Shown: positions 13,201-27,415, counted from the stretch's first letter. The stretch is 64,000 nucleotides of DNA from Isoperla grammatica (GCA_945910005.1 OX246743.1:13436587-13500586); one strand, 5' to 3'. The notes: a model not told the origin generated them from the letters alone. Numbers and translations: made by a program.

Positions 13201-16200
13201 GCCCTCTTTGCAATCCAAGCGCCTAACAATCTCCCCAGTGTGGCTCTCGTCACACCGTCATACTTGCGGCCCCTTTTTGCAATCCAAGCGCCTAACAATC
13301 TCCCCAATATGGCTCTCGTCACTCCACCATACTTGCGGCCCTCTTTGCAATCAAAACGCCTAACAATCTCCCTAATGTGGCTCTCGTCACACCTTCATAC
13401 TTGCGGCCCTCTTTGCAATCCAAGCGCCTAACAATCTCCCCAATGTGGCTCTCGTCACACCGTCATACTTGCGGCCGTCTTTGCAATCCAATCGCCTAAC
13501 AATCTCCCCAATGTGGCTCTCGCCACTCCGTCATACTTGCGGCCCTCTTTGCAATCCAAGCGCCTAACAATCTCCCTTGTGTTGCTCTCGCCACTCCGTC
13601 ATACTTGCGGCCCTCTTTGCAATCCAAGCGCCTAACAATCTCCCCAATGTGGCTCTCGTCACTCTGTCATACTCGCGGCCTTCTTTGCAATCAGAGCGCC
13701 TTACAATCTCCCCGATGTGGATCTCGCCAACCCGCCATTCTTGCGGCCCTCTTTGCAATCCAAGCGCCTAACAATCTCCCCAATGTGGCTCTCGTCACTC
13801 CGTCATACTTGCGGCCCTCTTTGCAATCCAAGCGCCTAACAATCTCCCCAGTGTTGCTCTCGCCACTCCGTCATACTTGCGGCCCTCTTAGCAATCCAAG
13901 CGCCTAACAATCTCCCCAATATGGCTCTATCCACTCCACCATACTTGCGGCCCTCTTTGCAATCAAAACACCTAACAACCTCCCCAATGTGGCTCTCGTC
14001 ACACCTTCATACTTGCGGCCCTCTTTGCAATCCAAGCGCTTAACAATCTCCCCAATGTGGCTCTCGTCACTCCACCATACTTGCAGCCCTCTTTGCAATC
14101 CAAGCGCCTAACAATCTCCCCAGTGTTGCTCTCGCCACTCCGTCATACTTGCGTCCCTCTTTGCAATCCTTGCGCCTAACAATCTCCCCAGTGTGGCTCT
14201 CGTCACTCCACCATACTTGCGGCCCTCTTTGCAATCCAAGCGCCTAACAAACTCCTCAATGTGGCTCTCGTCACTCCGTCATACTTGCGGCCCTCTTTGC
14301 AATCCAAGCGCCTAACAATCTCCCCAATGTGGCTCTCGTCACACCGTCATACTTGCGGCCGTCTTTGCAATCCAATCGCCTAACAATCTCCCCAATGTGG
14401 CTCTCGCCACTCCGTCATACTTGCGGCCCTCTTTGCAATCCAAGCGCCTAACAATCTCCCTTGTGTTGCTCTCGCCACTCCGTCATACTTGCGGCCCTCT
14501 TTGCAATCCAAGCGCCTAACAATCTCCCCAATGTGGCTCTCGTCACTCTGTCATACTCGCGGCCTTCTTTGCAATCAGAGCGCCTTACAATCTCCCCGAT
14601 GTGGATCTCGCCAATCCGCCATTCTTGCGGCCCTCTTTGCAATCCAAGCGCCTAACAATCTCCCCAATGTGGCTCTCGTCACTCCGTCATACTTGCGGCC
14701 CTCTTTGCAATCCAAGCGCCTAACAATCTCCCCAGTGTTGCTCTCGCCACTCCGTCATACTTGCGGCCCTCTTAGCAATCCAAGCGCCTAATAATCTCCC
14801 CAATATGGCTCTATCCACTCCACCATACTTGCGGCCCTCTTTGCAATCAAAACACCTAACAACCTCCCCAATGTGGCTCTCGTCACACCTTCATACTTGC
14901 GGCCCTCTTTGCAATCCAAGCGCTTAACAATCTCCCCAATGTGGCTCTCGTCACACCGTTATACTTGCGGCCCTCTTTGCCATATAAGCGCCTAACAATC
15001 TCCCCAATGTGGCTCTCGTCACTCCACCATACTTGCAGCCCTCTTTGCAATCCAAGCGCCTAACAATCTCCCCAGTGTTGCTCTCGCCACTCCGTCATAC
15101 TTGCGTCCCTCTTTGCAATCCTTGCGCCTAACAATCTCCCCAGTGTGGCTCTCGTCACTCCACCATACTTGCGGCCCTCTTTGCAATCCAAGCGCCTAAA
15201 AAACTCCTCAATGTGGCTCTCGTCACTCCGTCATACTTGCGGCCCTCTTTGCAATCCAAGCGCCTAACAATCCCCCTAATGTGGCTCTCGTCATACCGTT
15301 ATACTTGCGGCCCTCTTTGCAATCCAAGCGCCTAACAATCTCCCCAATGTGGCTCTCGTCACTCCACCATACTTGCAGCCCTCTTTGCAATCCAAGCGCC
15401 TAACAATCTCCCCAGTGTTGCTCTCGCCACTCCGTCATACTTGCGGCCCTCTTACCAATCCTTGCGCCTAACAATCTCCCCAGTGTGGCTCTCGTCACTC
15501 CACCATACTTGCGGCCCTCTTTGCAATCCAAGCGCCTAACAATCTCCCCAATGTGGCTCTCGTCACTCCGCCATTCTTGCGGCCCTCTTTACAATCTAAG
15601 CGCCTAACAATCTCCCCAGTGTTGCTCTCGCCACTCCGTCATACTTGCGGCCCTCTTTGCAATCCAAGCGCCTAACAATCTCCCCAATATGGCTCTCGTC
15701 ACTCCACCATACTTGCGGCCCTCTTTGCAATCAAAACGCCTAACAATCTCCCCAATGTGACTCTCGTCACACCTTTATACTTGCGGCCCTCTTTTTAATC
15801 CAAGCGCCTAACAATCTCCCTGATGTGGCTCTCGTCACTCCGCCATACTTGCGGCCCTCTTTGCAATCCAAGCGCCTAACAATCTCCCCAATATGGCTCT
15901 CGTCACTCCACCATACTTGCGGCCCTCTTTGCAATCAAAACGCCTAACAATCTCCCTAATGTGACTCTCGTCACACCTTCATACTTGCGGCCCTCTTTGC
16001 AATCCAAGCGCCTAACAATCTCCCCAATGTGGCTCTCGTCACACCGTCATACTTGCGGCCGTCTTTGCAATCCAATCGCCTAACAATCTCCCCAATGTGG
16101 CTCTCGCCACTCCGTCATACTTGCGGCCCTCTTTGCAATCCAAGCGCCTCACAATCTCCCCAAGATGGCACTTTCACTCCGTCACTCTTGCGGCCCTCTT

Positions 16201-17496
16201 TGCAATCCAAGCACCTAACAATCTCTCCAATGTGGCTCTCGTCACTCCGTCATACTTGCGGCCCTCTTTGCAATCCAAGCGCCTTACAATCTCCCCAATG
16301 TGGCTCTCGTCACACCGCCATACTCGCGGCCCTCTTTGCAATCAGAGCGCCAAACATCTCCCCAATGTGGCTCTCGGAACTCCGTCATACTTGCGGCCCT
16401 CTTTGCAATTAGATCGCCTAACAATCTCCCCAATGTGGCTCTCGTCACTCCGTCATACTTGCGGCCCTCTTTGCAATCAGAGCGCCTTACAATCTCCCCG
16501 ATGTGGCTCTCGCCACTCCGCCATTCTTGCGGCCCGGTTTGCAATCCAAGCGCCTAACAATCTCCCAGATGTGGCTCTCGTCACTCCACCATACTTGCGG
16601 CCCTCTTTGCAATCCAAGCGCCTTTCAATCTCCCTTGTTTTGCTCTCGCCACTCCGTCATACTTGCGGCCCTCTTTGCAATCCAAGCGCCTAATAATCTC
16701 CCCAGTGTGGCTCTCGTCACACCGTCATACTTGCGGCCCTCTTTGCAATCCAAGCGCCTAACAATCTCCCCAATATGGCTCTCGTCACTCCACCATACTT
16801 GCGGCCTTCTTTGCAATCCAAGCGCCTAACAATCTCCCCAATGTGGCTCTCGTCACACCGTCATACTTGCGGCCGTCTTTGCAATCCAATCGCCTAACAA
16901 TCTCCCCAATGTGGCTCTCGCCACTCCGTCATACTTGCGGCCCTATTTGCAATCCAAGCGCCTCACAATCTCCCCAAGATGGCACTTTCACTCCGTCACT
17001 CTTGCGGCCCTCTTTGCAATCCAAGCACCTAACAATCTCTCCAATGTGGCTCTCGTCACTCCGTCATACTTGCGGCCCTCTTTGCAATCCAAGCGCCTTA
17101 CAATCTCCCCAATGTGGCTCTCGTCACACCGCCATACTAGCGGCCCTCTTTGCAATCACAGCGCCTAACATCTCCCCAATGTGGCTCTCGTCACACCGTC
17201 ATACCTGCGGCCCTCTTTGCAATCCAAGCGTTTGACAATCTTCCCAATGTGGCTCTCGTCACACCGTCATACTTGCGGCCCTCTTTGCAATCCAAGCGCC
17301 TAACAATCTCCCCAATGTGGCTCTCGGCACTCCACCATACTTGCGGCCCTCTTTGCAACCAAGTGCCTAACATCTCCCCAATGTGGCTCTCGCCACTCCG
17401 TCATACTTGCGGCCCTCTTTTGCAATCCAAGCGCCTAACAATCTCCCCGATGTGGCTCTCGCCACTCCGCCATACTTGCGGCCCTCTTTGCAATCC
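10265..17496 (+). repeat. Large satellite duplication A, copy 2
   Basis: Second copy of the block at 1-7300. It starts with the same TTCGCCATAC unit as base 1 and keeps the same order of variants for about 7.2 kb. It lacks one 68-bp unit near 14.0 kb, in the GCCATATAAGCG region. A shorter third copy of its beginning, including flanking units, lies at about 33597-34640 (matching 10065-11108). Confidence 0.93.
13435..15270 (+). repeat. Pair of 884/952-bp higher-order units inside duplication A copy 2
   Basis: Counterpart of 3171-5074. The first unit here is 884 bp (13 monomers, 13435-14318) and the second 952 bp (14 monomers, 14319-15270). Losing exactly one monomer from one unit is the signature of unequal exchange or slippage inside the array. 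Confidence 0.85.
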
Positions 17497-18359
17497 AAGC
17501 GCCTAACGATCTCCCCAATGTGGCTCTCGTCACTCCACCATACTTGCGGCCCTCTTTGCAAGTCAAGCGCCTAACAATCTCCCTAGTGTTGCTCTCGCCA
17601 CTCCGTCATACTTGCGGCCCTCTTTGCAATCCAAGCGCCTAACAATCTCCCCAATGTGGCTCTCGCCACTCCGTCATACTTGCGGCCCTCTTTGCAATCA
17701 AAGCGCCTAACAATCTCCCCGATGTGGCTCTCGCCACTCCGCCATACTTGCGACCCTCTTTCCAATCCAAGCGCCATACAATCTCCCCAATGTGGCTCTC
17801 GCCACTCCGCCATACTTGCGGCCCTCTTTGCAATCCAAGCGCCTAACAATCTCCCCAGTGTTGCTCTCGCCACTCCGTCATACTTGCGTCCCTCTTTGCA
17901 ATCCAAGCGCCTAACAATCTCCCCAATGTGGCTCTCGCCACTCCGTCATACTTGCGGCCCTCTTTGCAATCCAAGCGCCTTACAATCTCCCCGATGTGGC
18001 TCTCGCCACTCCGCCATACTTGCGGCCCTCTTTGCAATCCAAGCGCCTAACAATCTCCCCAATGTGGCTCTCGCCACTCCGTCATACTTGCGGCCCTCTT
18101 TGCAATCAGAGCGCCTAACAATCTCCCCGATGTGGCTCTCGCCACTCCGTCATACTTGCGGCCCTCTTTGCAATCCAAGCGCCTAACAATCTCCCCAGTG
18201 TGGCTCTCGCCACTCCGTCATACTTGCGGCCCTCTTTTCAATCCAAGCGCCCAACAATCTCCCCAGTGTGGCTCTCGCCACTCCGTCATACTTGCGGCCC
18301 TCTTTGCAATCAGAGCGCCTAACAATCTCACCGATGTGGCTCTCGCCACTTCGCCATAC

Positions 18360-21015
18360 TTGCGGCCCTCTTTGCAATCCAAGCGCCTAACAACCTCCCC
18401 AATGTGGTTCTCGTCACACCGTCATACTTGCGGCCCTCTTTGCAATCCAAGCGCCTTACAATCTCCCCAATGTGGCTCTCTTCACACCGTCATACTTGCG
18501 GCCCTCTTTGCAATCCAAGCGCCTAACAAACTCCCCAATGTTGCTCTCGTCACTCCGTCATACTTGCGGCCCTCTTTGCAATCCAAGCGCCTAACAATCT
18601 CCCCAACGTGGCTCTCGTCACACCGTCATACTTGCGGCCCTCTTTTCAATCCAAGCGCCTAACAATCTCCCCAATGTGGCTCTAATCACACCGTCATACT
18701 TGCAACCCTCTTTGCAATCAAAGCGCCTAACAATCTCCCCAATGTGGCTCTCATAACACCGTCATACTTGCAGCCCTCTTTTGCAATCCAAGCGCCTAAC
18801 AATCTCCCCGATGTGGCTCTCGCCACTCCGTCATACTTGCGGCCCTCTTAACAATACAAGCGCCTAACAATCTCCCCAGTGTGGCTCCCGCCACTCCGTC
18901 ATACTTGCGGCCCTCTTTTCAATCCAAGCGCCTAACAATCTCCCCAGTGTGGCTCTCGCCACTCTGTCATACTTGCGGCCCTCTTTGCAATCCAAGCGCC
19001 TAACAATCTCCCCGATGTGGCTCTCGCCACTCCGCCATACTTGCGGCAACTTTGCAATCCAAGCGCCTAACAATCTCCCCAATCTGGCTCTCGTCCCTCC
19101 ACCATACTTGCGGCCCTCTTTGCAATCAAAACGCCTAACAATCTCCCTTATGTGGCTCTCGTCACACCTTCATACTTGCGGCCCTCTTTGCAATCCAAGC
19201 GCCTAACAATCTCCCCAATGTGGCTCTCGTCACACCGTCATACTTGCGGCCCTCTTTGCAATCCAAGCGCCTAACAATCTCCCCAATGTGGCTCTCGCCT
19301 CTCCGTCATACTTGCGGCCCTCTTTGCAATCCAAGCGCCTAACAATCTCCCCAGTGTGGCTCTCGCCACTCCGTCATACTTGCGGCCCTCTTTGCAATCA
19401 AAACGCCTTACATCTCCCCAATGTGGCTCTCGTCACACCGCCATACTTGCGGCCCTCTTTGCAATCAGAGCGCCCAACAATCTCACCGATGTGGCTCTCG
19501 CCATTTTGCCATACTTGCGGCCCTCTTTGCAATCCAAGCGCCTAACAATCTCCCGAATGTGGCACTCGCCACTCCGTTATACTTGCGGCCCTCTTTTCAA
19601 TCCAAGCGCCTAACAATCTCCCCAGTTTGGCTCTCGCCACTCCGTCATACTTGCGGCCCTCTTTGCAATCAAAACGCCTAACATTTTTCCAATGTGGCTC
19701 TCGGCACTCCGTCATACTTGCGGCCCTCTTTGTAATCAGAGCGCCTAACAATCTCACCGATGTGGCTCTCGCCACTTCGCCATACTTGCGGCCCTCTTTG
19801 CAATCCAAGCGCCTTACAATCTCCCGAATGTGGTTCTCGTCACACCGTCTCACTTGCGGCCCTCTTTGCAATCCAAGCGCCTTACAATCTCCCCAATGTG
19901 GCTCTCGTTACACCGTCATACTTGCGGCTCTCTTTGCAATCCAAGCGCCTCACAATCTCCCCAAGGTGGCACGTTCACTCCGTCATTCTCACTCCGTCAC
20001 TCTTGCGGCCCTCTTTGCAATCCAAGCGCCTTACAATCTCTCCAATGTGGCTCTCGTCACTCCGTCATACTTGCGGCCCTCTTTGCAATGCAAGCGCCTT
20101 ACAATCTCCCCAATGTGGCTCTCGTCACACCGCCATACTCGCGGCCCTCTTTGCAATCAGAGCGCCTAACATCTCCCCAATGTGGCTCTCGGCACTCCGT
20201 CATACTTGCGGCCCTCTTTGCAATCAGATCGCCTTACAATCTCCCCAATGTGGCTCTCGTCACTCCGTCATACTTGCGGCCCTCTTTGCAATCAGAGCGC
20301 CTTACAATCTCCCCGATGTGGCTCTCGCCACTCCGTCATACTTGCGGCCCTCTTTGCAATCCAAGCGCCTCTCAATCTCCCTTGTGTTGCTCTTGCCACT
20401 CCGTCATACTTGCGGCCCTCTTTGCAATCCAAGCGCCTAACAATCTCCCCAGTGTGGCTCTCGTCACACCGTCATACTTGCGGCCCTCTTTGCAATCCAA
20501 GCGCATAACAATCTCCCCAATGTGGCTCTCGCCACTCCGTCATACTTGCGGCCCTCTTTGCAATCAGAGCGCCTTACAATCTCCCCGATGTGGCTGTCGC
20601 CACTCCGCCATACTTGCGGCCCTCTTTGCAATCCAAGCGCCTAACAATCTCCCCAATGTGGCTCTCGCCACTTTGCCATACTTGCGGCCCTCTTTGCAAT
20701 CCAAGCGCCTAACAATCTCCCCAATGTGGCTCTCGTCACTCCGTCATACTTGCGGCCCTCTTTGCAATCCAAGCGCCTAACAATCTCCCCGATGTGGCTC
20801 TCGCCACTCCGCCATACTTGCGGCCCTCTTTGCAATCCAAGCGCCTAACAATCTCCCCAATCTGGCTCTCGTCACTCCACCATACTTGCGGCCCTCTTTG
20901 CAATCAAAACGCCTAACAATCTCCCTAATGTGGCTCTCGTTACACCTTCATACTTGCGGCCCTCTTTGCAATCCAAGCGCCAAACAATCTCCCCAATGTG
21001 GCTCTCGTCACACCG
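18360..21015 (+). repeat. Satellite duplication C, copy 1
   Basis: About 2.65 kb matching 22935-25590 at a constant offset of 4575 bp. Shared rare units include AACAACCTCCCC, CCAACGTGG, GGCTCTAATCACACC with TTGCAACCC, TTGCGGCAACTTTGC, TAACATTTTTCC and the 14-bp micro-duplication near 19975-20002. Confidence 0.88.
19356..20345 (+). repeat. Satellite block P, copy 1 (carries 14-bp micro-duplication)
   Basis: About 1 kb block that recurs at 21949-22938, 23931-24920 and 27416-28350. Its tag is a unit in which TCACTCCGTCACTC is doubled, near 19975-20002 here, with one C-to-T change in the first half. Confidence 0.85.
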
Positions 21016-21780
21016 TCATACTTGCGGCCCTCTTTGCAATCAGGGCGCCTAACAATCTCACCGATGTGGCTCTCGCCACTTCGCCATACATGCGGCCCTC
21101 TTTGCAATCGAAGCGCCTAACAATCTCCCCAATGTGGCTCTCGCCACACCGTCATACTTGCGGCCCTCTTTGCAATCCAAGCGCCTTACAATCTCCCCAA
21201 TGTGGCTCTCGTCACTCCGTCATACTTGCGGCCCTCTTTGCAATCCAAGCGCCTAACAATCTCTCCGATGTGGCTCTCGCCACTCCGCCATACTTGCGGC
21301 CCTCTTTGCAATCCAAGCGCCTAACAATCTCCCCAATCTGGCTCTCGTCACTTCACCATATTTGCGGCCCTCTTTGCAATCAAAACGCCTAACAATCTCC
21401 CTAATGTGGCTCTCGTCACACCTTCATACTTGCGGCCCTCTTTGCAATCCAAGCGCCTAACAATCTCCCCAATGTGGCTCTCGTCACACCGTCATACTTG
21501 CGGCCCTCTTTGCAATCCAAGCGCCTAACAATCTCACCAATGTGGCTCTCGCCACTCCGTCATACTTGCGGCCCTCTTTGCAATCCAAGCGCCTAACAAT
21601 CTCCCCAGTGTGGCTCTCGCCACCCCGTCATACTTGCGGCCCTCTTTGCAATCAAAACGCCTAACATCTCCCCAATGTGGCTCTCGTCACACCGCCATAC
21701 TTGCGGCCCTCTTTGCAATCAGAGCGCCTAACAATCTCACCGATGTGGCTCTCGCCATTTTGCCATACTTGCGGCCCTCT
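21015..21780 (+). repeat. Recurring satellite block D, partial copy 2
   Basis: Matches 8303 onward at offset 12715, with the CAGGGCGCC and CATACATGCGG tag units. It then leaves the block D order near 21780 and follows the order also seen at 26497-27750 (offset 5467). Confidence 0.8.
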
Positions 21781-21948
21781 TTGCAATCCAAGCGCCTAAC
21801 AATCTCCCCAATGTGGCTCTCGTCACACCGTCATACTTGCGGCCCTCTTTGCAATCCAAGCGCCTAACAATCTCCCCAATGTGGCTCTCGCCACTCCGTC
21901 ATACTTGCGGCCCTCTTTGCAATCCAAGCGCCTAACAATCTCCCCAGT

Positions 21949-22938
21949 GTGGCTCTCGCCACTCCGTCATACTTGCGGCCCTCTTTGCAATCAAAACGCC
22001 TAACATCTCCCCAATGTGGCTCTCGTCACACCGCCATACTTGCGGCCCTCTTTGCAATCAGAGCGCCCAACAATCTCACCGATGTGGCTCTCGCCATTTT
22101 GCCATACTTGCGGCCCTCTTTGCAATCCAAGCGCCTAACAATCTCCCGAATGTGGCACTCGCCACTCCGTTATACTTGCGGCCCTCTTTTCAATCCAAGC
22201 GCCTAACAATCTCCCCAGTTTGGCTCTCGCCACTCCGTCATACTTGCGGCCCTCTTTGCAATCAAAACGCCTAACATTTTTCCAATGTGGCTCTCGGCAC
22301 TCCGTCATACTTGCGGCCCTCTTTGTAATCAGAGCGCCTAACAATCTCACCGATGTGGCTCTCGCCACTTCGCCATACTTGCGGCCCTCTTTGCAATCCA
22401 AGCGCCTAACAATCTCCCGAATGTGGTTCTCGTCACACCGTCTCACTTGCGGCCCTCTTTGCAATCCAAGCGCCTTACAATCTCCCCAATGTGGCTCTCG
22501 TCACACCGTCATACTTGCGGCTCTCTTTGCAATCCAAGCGCCTCACAATCTCCCCAAGGTGGCACGTTCACTCCGTCACTCTCACTCCGTCACTCTGGCG
22601 GCCCTCTTTGCAATCCAAGCGCCTTACAATCTCTCCAATGTGGCTCTCGTCACTCCGTCATACTTGCGGCCCTCTTTGCAATCCAAGCGCCTTACAATCT
22701 CCCCAATGTGGCTCTCGTCACACCGCCATACTCGCGGCCCTCTTTGCAATCAGAGCGCCTAACATCTCCCCAATGTGGCTCTCGGCACTCCGTCATACTT
22801 GCGGCCCTCTTTGCAATCAGATCGCCTTACAATCTCCCCAATGTGGCTCTCGTCACTCCGTCTTACTTGCGGCCCTCTTTGCAATCAGAGCGCCTTACAA
22901 TCTCCCCGATGTGGCTCTCGCCACTCCGTCATACTTGC
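21949..22938 (+). repeat. Satellite block P, copy 2
   Basis: Offset 2593 from copy 1. The doubled TCACTCCGTCACTC lies at about 22568-22597 and is followed by the variant CTCTGGCGGCC, shared with copy 4. Confidence 0.85.
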
Positions 22939-25590
22939 GGCCCTCTTTGCAATCCAAGCGCCTAACAACCTCCCCAATGTGGTTCTCGTCACACCGTCAT
23001 ACTTGCGGCCCTCTTTGTAATCCAAGCGCCTTACAATCTCCCCAATGTGGCTCTCGTCACACCGTCATACTTGCGGCCCTCTTTGCAATCCAAGCGCCTA
23101 ACAAACTCCCCAATGTTGCTCTCGTCACTCCGTCATACTTGCGGCCCTCTTTGCAATCCAAGCGCCTAACAATCTCCCCAACGTGGCTCTCGTCACACCG
23201 TCATACTTGCGGCCCTCTTTTCAATCCAAGCGCCTAACAATCTCCCCAATGTGGCTCTAATCACACCGTCATACTTGCAACCCTCTTTGCAATCAAAGCG
23301 CCTAACAATCTCCCCAATGTGGCTCTCATCACACCGTCATACTTGCAGCCCTCTTTTGCAATCCAAGCGCCTAACAATCTCCCCGATGTGGCTCTCGCCA
23401 CTCCGTCATACTTGCGGCCCTCTTTGCAATACAAGCGCCTTACAATCTCCCCAGTGTGGCTCCCGCCACTCCGTCATACTTGCGGCCCTCTTTTCAATCC
23501 AAGCGCCTAACAATCTCCCCAGTGTGGCTCTCGCCACTCCGTCATACTTGCGGCCCTCTTTGCAATCCAAGCGCCTAACAATCTCCCCGATGTGGCTCTC
23601 GCCACTCTGCCATACTTGCGGCAACTTTGCAATCCAAGCGCCTAACAATCTCCCCAATCTGGCTCTCGTCCCTCCACCATACTTGCGGCCCTCTTTGCAA
23701 TCAAAACGCCTAACAATCTCCCTAATGTGGCTCTCGTCACACCTTAATACTTGCGGCCCTCTTTGCAATCCGAGCGCCTAACAATCTCCCCAATGTGGCT
23801 CTCGTCACACCGTCATACTTGCGGCCCTCTTTGCAATCCAAGCGCCTAACAATCTCCCCAATGTGGCTCTCGCCACTCCGTCATACTTGCGGCCCTCTTT
23901 GCAATCCAAGCGCCTAACAATCTCCCCAGTGTGGCTCTCGCCACTCCGTCATACTTGCGGCCCTCTTTGCAATCAAAACGCCTTACATCTCCCCAATGTG
24001 GCTCTCGTCACACCGCCATACTTGCGGCCCTCTTTGCAATCAGAGCGCCCAACAATCTCACCGATGTGGCTCTCGCCATTTTGCCATACTTGCGGCCCTC
24101 TTTGCAATCCAAGCGCCTAACAATCTCCCGAATGTGGCACTCGCCACTCCGTTATACTTGCGGCCCTCTTTTCAATCCAAGCGCCTAACAATCTCCCCAG
24201 TTTGGCTCTCGCCACTCCGTCATACTTGCGGCCCTCTTTGCAATCAAAACGCCTAACATTTTTCCAATGTGGCTCTCGGCACTCCGTCATACTTGCGGCC
24301 CTCTTTGTAATCAGAGCGCCTAACAATCTCACCAATGTGGCTATCGCCACTTCGCCATACTTGCGGCCCTCTTTGCAATCCAAGCGCCTAACAATCTCCC
24401 GAATGTGGTTCTCGTCACACCGTCTCACTTGCGGCCCTCTTTGCAATCCAAGCGCCTTACAATCTCCCCAATGTGGCTCTCGTCACACCGTCATACTTGC
24501 GGCTCTCTTTGCAATCCAAGCGCCTCACAATCTCCCCAAGGTGGCACGTTCACTCCGTCACTCTCACTCCGTCACTCTTGCGGCCCTCTTTGCAATCCAA
24601 GCGCCTTACAATCTCTCCAATGTGGCTCTCGTCACTCCGTCATACTTGCGGCCCTCTTTGCAATCCAAGCGCATTACAATCTCCCCAATGTGGCTCTCGT
24701 CACACCGCCATACTCGCGGCCCTCTTTGCAATCAGAGCGCCTAACATCTCCCCAATGTGGCTCTCGGCACTCCGTCATACTTGCGGCCCTCTTTGCAATC
24801 AGATCGCCTTACAATCTCCCCAATGTGGCTCTCGTCACTCCGTCATACTTGCGGCCCTCTTTGCAATCAGAGCGCCTTACAATCTCCCCGATGTGGCTCT
24901 CGCCACTCCGTCATACTTGCGGCCCTCTTTGCAATCCAAGCGCCTCTCAATCTCCCTTGTGTTGCTCTTGCCACTCCGTCATACTTGCGGCCCTCTTTGC
25001 AATCCAAGCGCCTAACAATCTCCCCAGTGTGGCTCTCGTCACACCGTCATACTTGCGGCCCTCTTTGCAATCCAAGCGCATAACAATCTCCCCAATGTGG
25101 CTCTCGCCACTCCGTCATACTTGCGGCCCTCTTTGCAATCAGAGCGCCTTACAATCTCCCCGATGTGGCTGTCGCCACTCCGCCATACTGGCGGCCCTCT
25201 TTGCAATCCAAGCGCCTAACAATCTCCCCAATGTGGCTCTCGCCACTTTGCCATACTTGCGGCCCTCTTTGCAATCCAAGCGCCTAACAATCTCCCCAAT
25301 GTGGCTCTCGTCACTCCGTCATACTTGCGGCCCTCTTTGCAATCCAAGCGCCTAACAATCTCCCCGATGTGGCTCTCGCCACTCTGCCATACTTGCGGCC
25401 CTCTTTGCAATCCAAGCGCCTAACAATCTCCCCAATCTGGCTCTCGTCACTCCACCATACTTGCGGCCCTCTTTGCAATCAAAACGCCTAACAATCTCCC
25501 TAATGTGGCTCTCGTTACACCTTCATACTTGCGGCCCTCTTTGCAATCCAAGCGCCAAACAATCTCCCCAATGTGGCTCTCGTCACACCG
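22935..25590 (+). repeat. Satellite duplication C, copy 2
   Basis: Counterpart of 18360-21015. Similarity ends near 25590, where this copy reads CATACTGGCGGCC and copy 1 continues into the CAGGGCGCC unit of block D. Block P copy 3 (23931-24920) lies within it. Confidence 0.88.
23931..24920 (+). repeat. Satellite block P, copy 3
   Basis: Offset 4575 from copy 1. The doubled TCACTCCGTCACTC lies at about 24550-24578. Confidence 0.85.
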
Positions 25591-26379
25591 TCATACTGGC
25601 GGCCCTCTTTGCAATCCAAGCGCCTAACAATCTCTCCAAGGTGGCTCTCGTCACACCGTCATACTTGCGGCCCTCTTTGCAATCCAAGCGCCTAACAATC
25701 TCCCCAATGTCCCGATGTGGCTCTCGTCACTCCGCCATACTTGCGGCCCTCTTTGCAATCAGAGCGCCTATTAATCTCCCCGATGTGGCTCTCGCCACTC
25801 CGCCATTCTTGCGGCCCTCTTTGCAATCCAAGCGCCTAACAATCTCCCCAATATGGCTCTCGGCACTCCACCATACTTGCGGCCCTCTTTGCAATCCAAG
25901 CGCCTGACAATTTCCCCAATGTGGCTCTCGCCACTCCGTCATACTTGCGGCCCTCTTTGCAATCAGAGCGCCTATTAATCTCCCTGATGTGGCTCTCGCC
26001 ACTCCGCCATTCTTGCGGCCCTCTTTGCAATCTAAGCGCCTAACAATCTCCCCAATATGGATCTCGGCACTCCACCATACTTGCGGCCCTCTTTGCAATC
26101 CAAGCGCCTAACAATCTCCCCAGTGTGGCTCTCGCCACTCCGTCATACTTGCGGCCCTCTTTTCAATCCAAGCGCCTAACAATCTCCCCAGTGTGGCTCT
26201 CGCCACTCCGTCATACTTGAGGCCCTCTTTGCAATCCAAGCGCCTAACAATCTCCCCAATGTGGCTCTCATCACACCGTCATACTTGCGGCCCTCTTTGC
26301 AATCCAAGCGCCTAACAATCTCCCCAGTGTGGCTCTCGCCACTCTATCATACTTGCGGCCCTCTTTTTAATCCAAGCGC

Positions 26380-27334
26380 CTAACAATCTCCCCAGTGTGG
26401 CTCTCGCCACTCCGTCTTACTTGCGGCCCTCTTTGCAATCCAAGCGCCTAACAATCTCCCCAATGTGGCTCTCATCACACCGTCATACTTGCGGCCCTCT
26501 TTGCAATCAGGGCGCCTAACAATCTCACCGATGTGGCTCTCGCCACTTCGCCATACATGCGGCCCTCTTTGCAATCGAAGCGCCTAACAATCTCCCCAAT
26601 GTGGCTCTCGCCACACCGTCATACTTGCGGCCCTCTTTGCAATCCAAGCGCCTTACAATCTCCCCAATGTGGCTCTCGTCACTCCGTCATACTTGCGGCC
26701 CTCTTTGCAATCCAAGCGCCTAACAATCTCTCCGATGTGGCTCTCGCCACTCCGCCATACTTGCGGCCCTCTTTGCAATCCAAGCGCCTAACAATCTCCC
26801 CAATCTGGCTCTCGTCACTCCACCATATTTGCGGCCCTCTTTGCAATCAAAACGCCTAACAATCTCCCTAATGTGGCTCTCGTCACACCTTCATACTTGC
26901 GGCCCTCTTTGCAATCCAAGCGCCTAACAATCTCCCCAATGTGGCTCTCGTCACACCGTCATACTTGCGGCCCTCTTTGCAATCCAAGCGCCTAACAATC
27001 TCCCGAATGTGGCTCACGCCACTCCGTCATACTTGCGGCCCTCTTTGCAATCCAAGCGCCTAACAATCTCCCCAGTGTGGCTCTCGCCACCCCGTCATAC
27101 TTGCGGCCCTCTTTGCAATCAAAACGCCTAACATCTCCCCAATGTGGCTCTCGTCACACCGCCATACTTGCGGCCCTCTTTGCAATCAGAGCGCCTAACA
27201 ATCTCACCGATGTGGCTCTCGCCATTTTGCCATACTTGCGGCCCTCTTTGCAATCCAAGCGCCTAACAATCTCCCCAATGTGGCTCTCGTCACACCGTCA
27301 TACTTGCGGCCCTCTTTGCAATCCAAGCGCCTAA
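26380..27334 (+). repeat. Recurring satellite block D, copy 3
   Basis: Offset 18182 from the copy at 8198. Its final unit (CCAATGTGG with CACACCGTCAT) matches the 21.0 kb copy rather than the 8.2 kb copy, so it is a mosaic of the two. Confidence 0.83.
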
Positions 27335-27415
27335 CAATCTCCCCAATGTGGCTCTCGCCACTCCGTCATACTTGCGGCCCTCTTTGCAATCCAAGCGCCT
27401 AACAATCTCCCCAGT

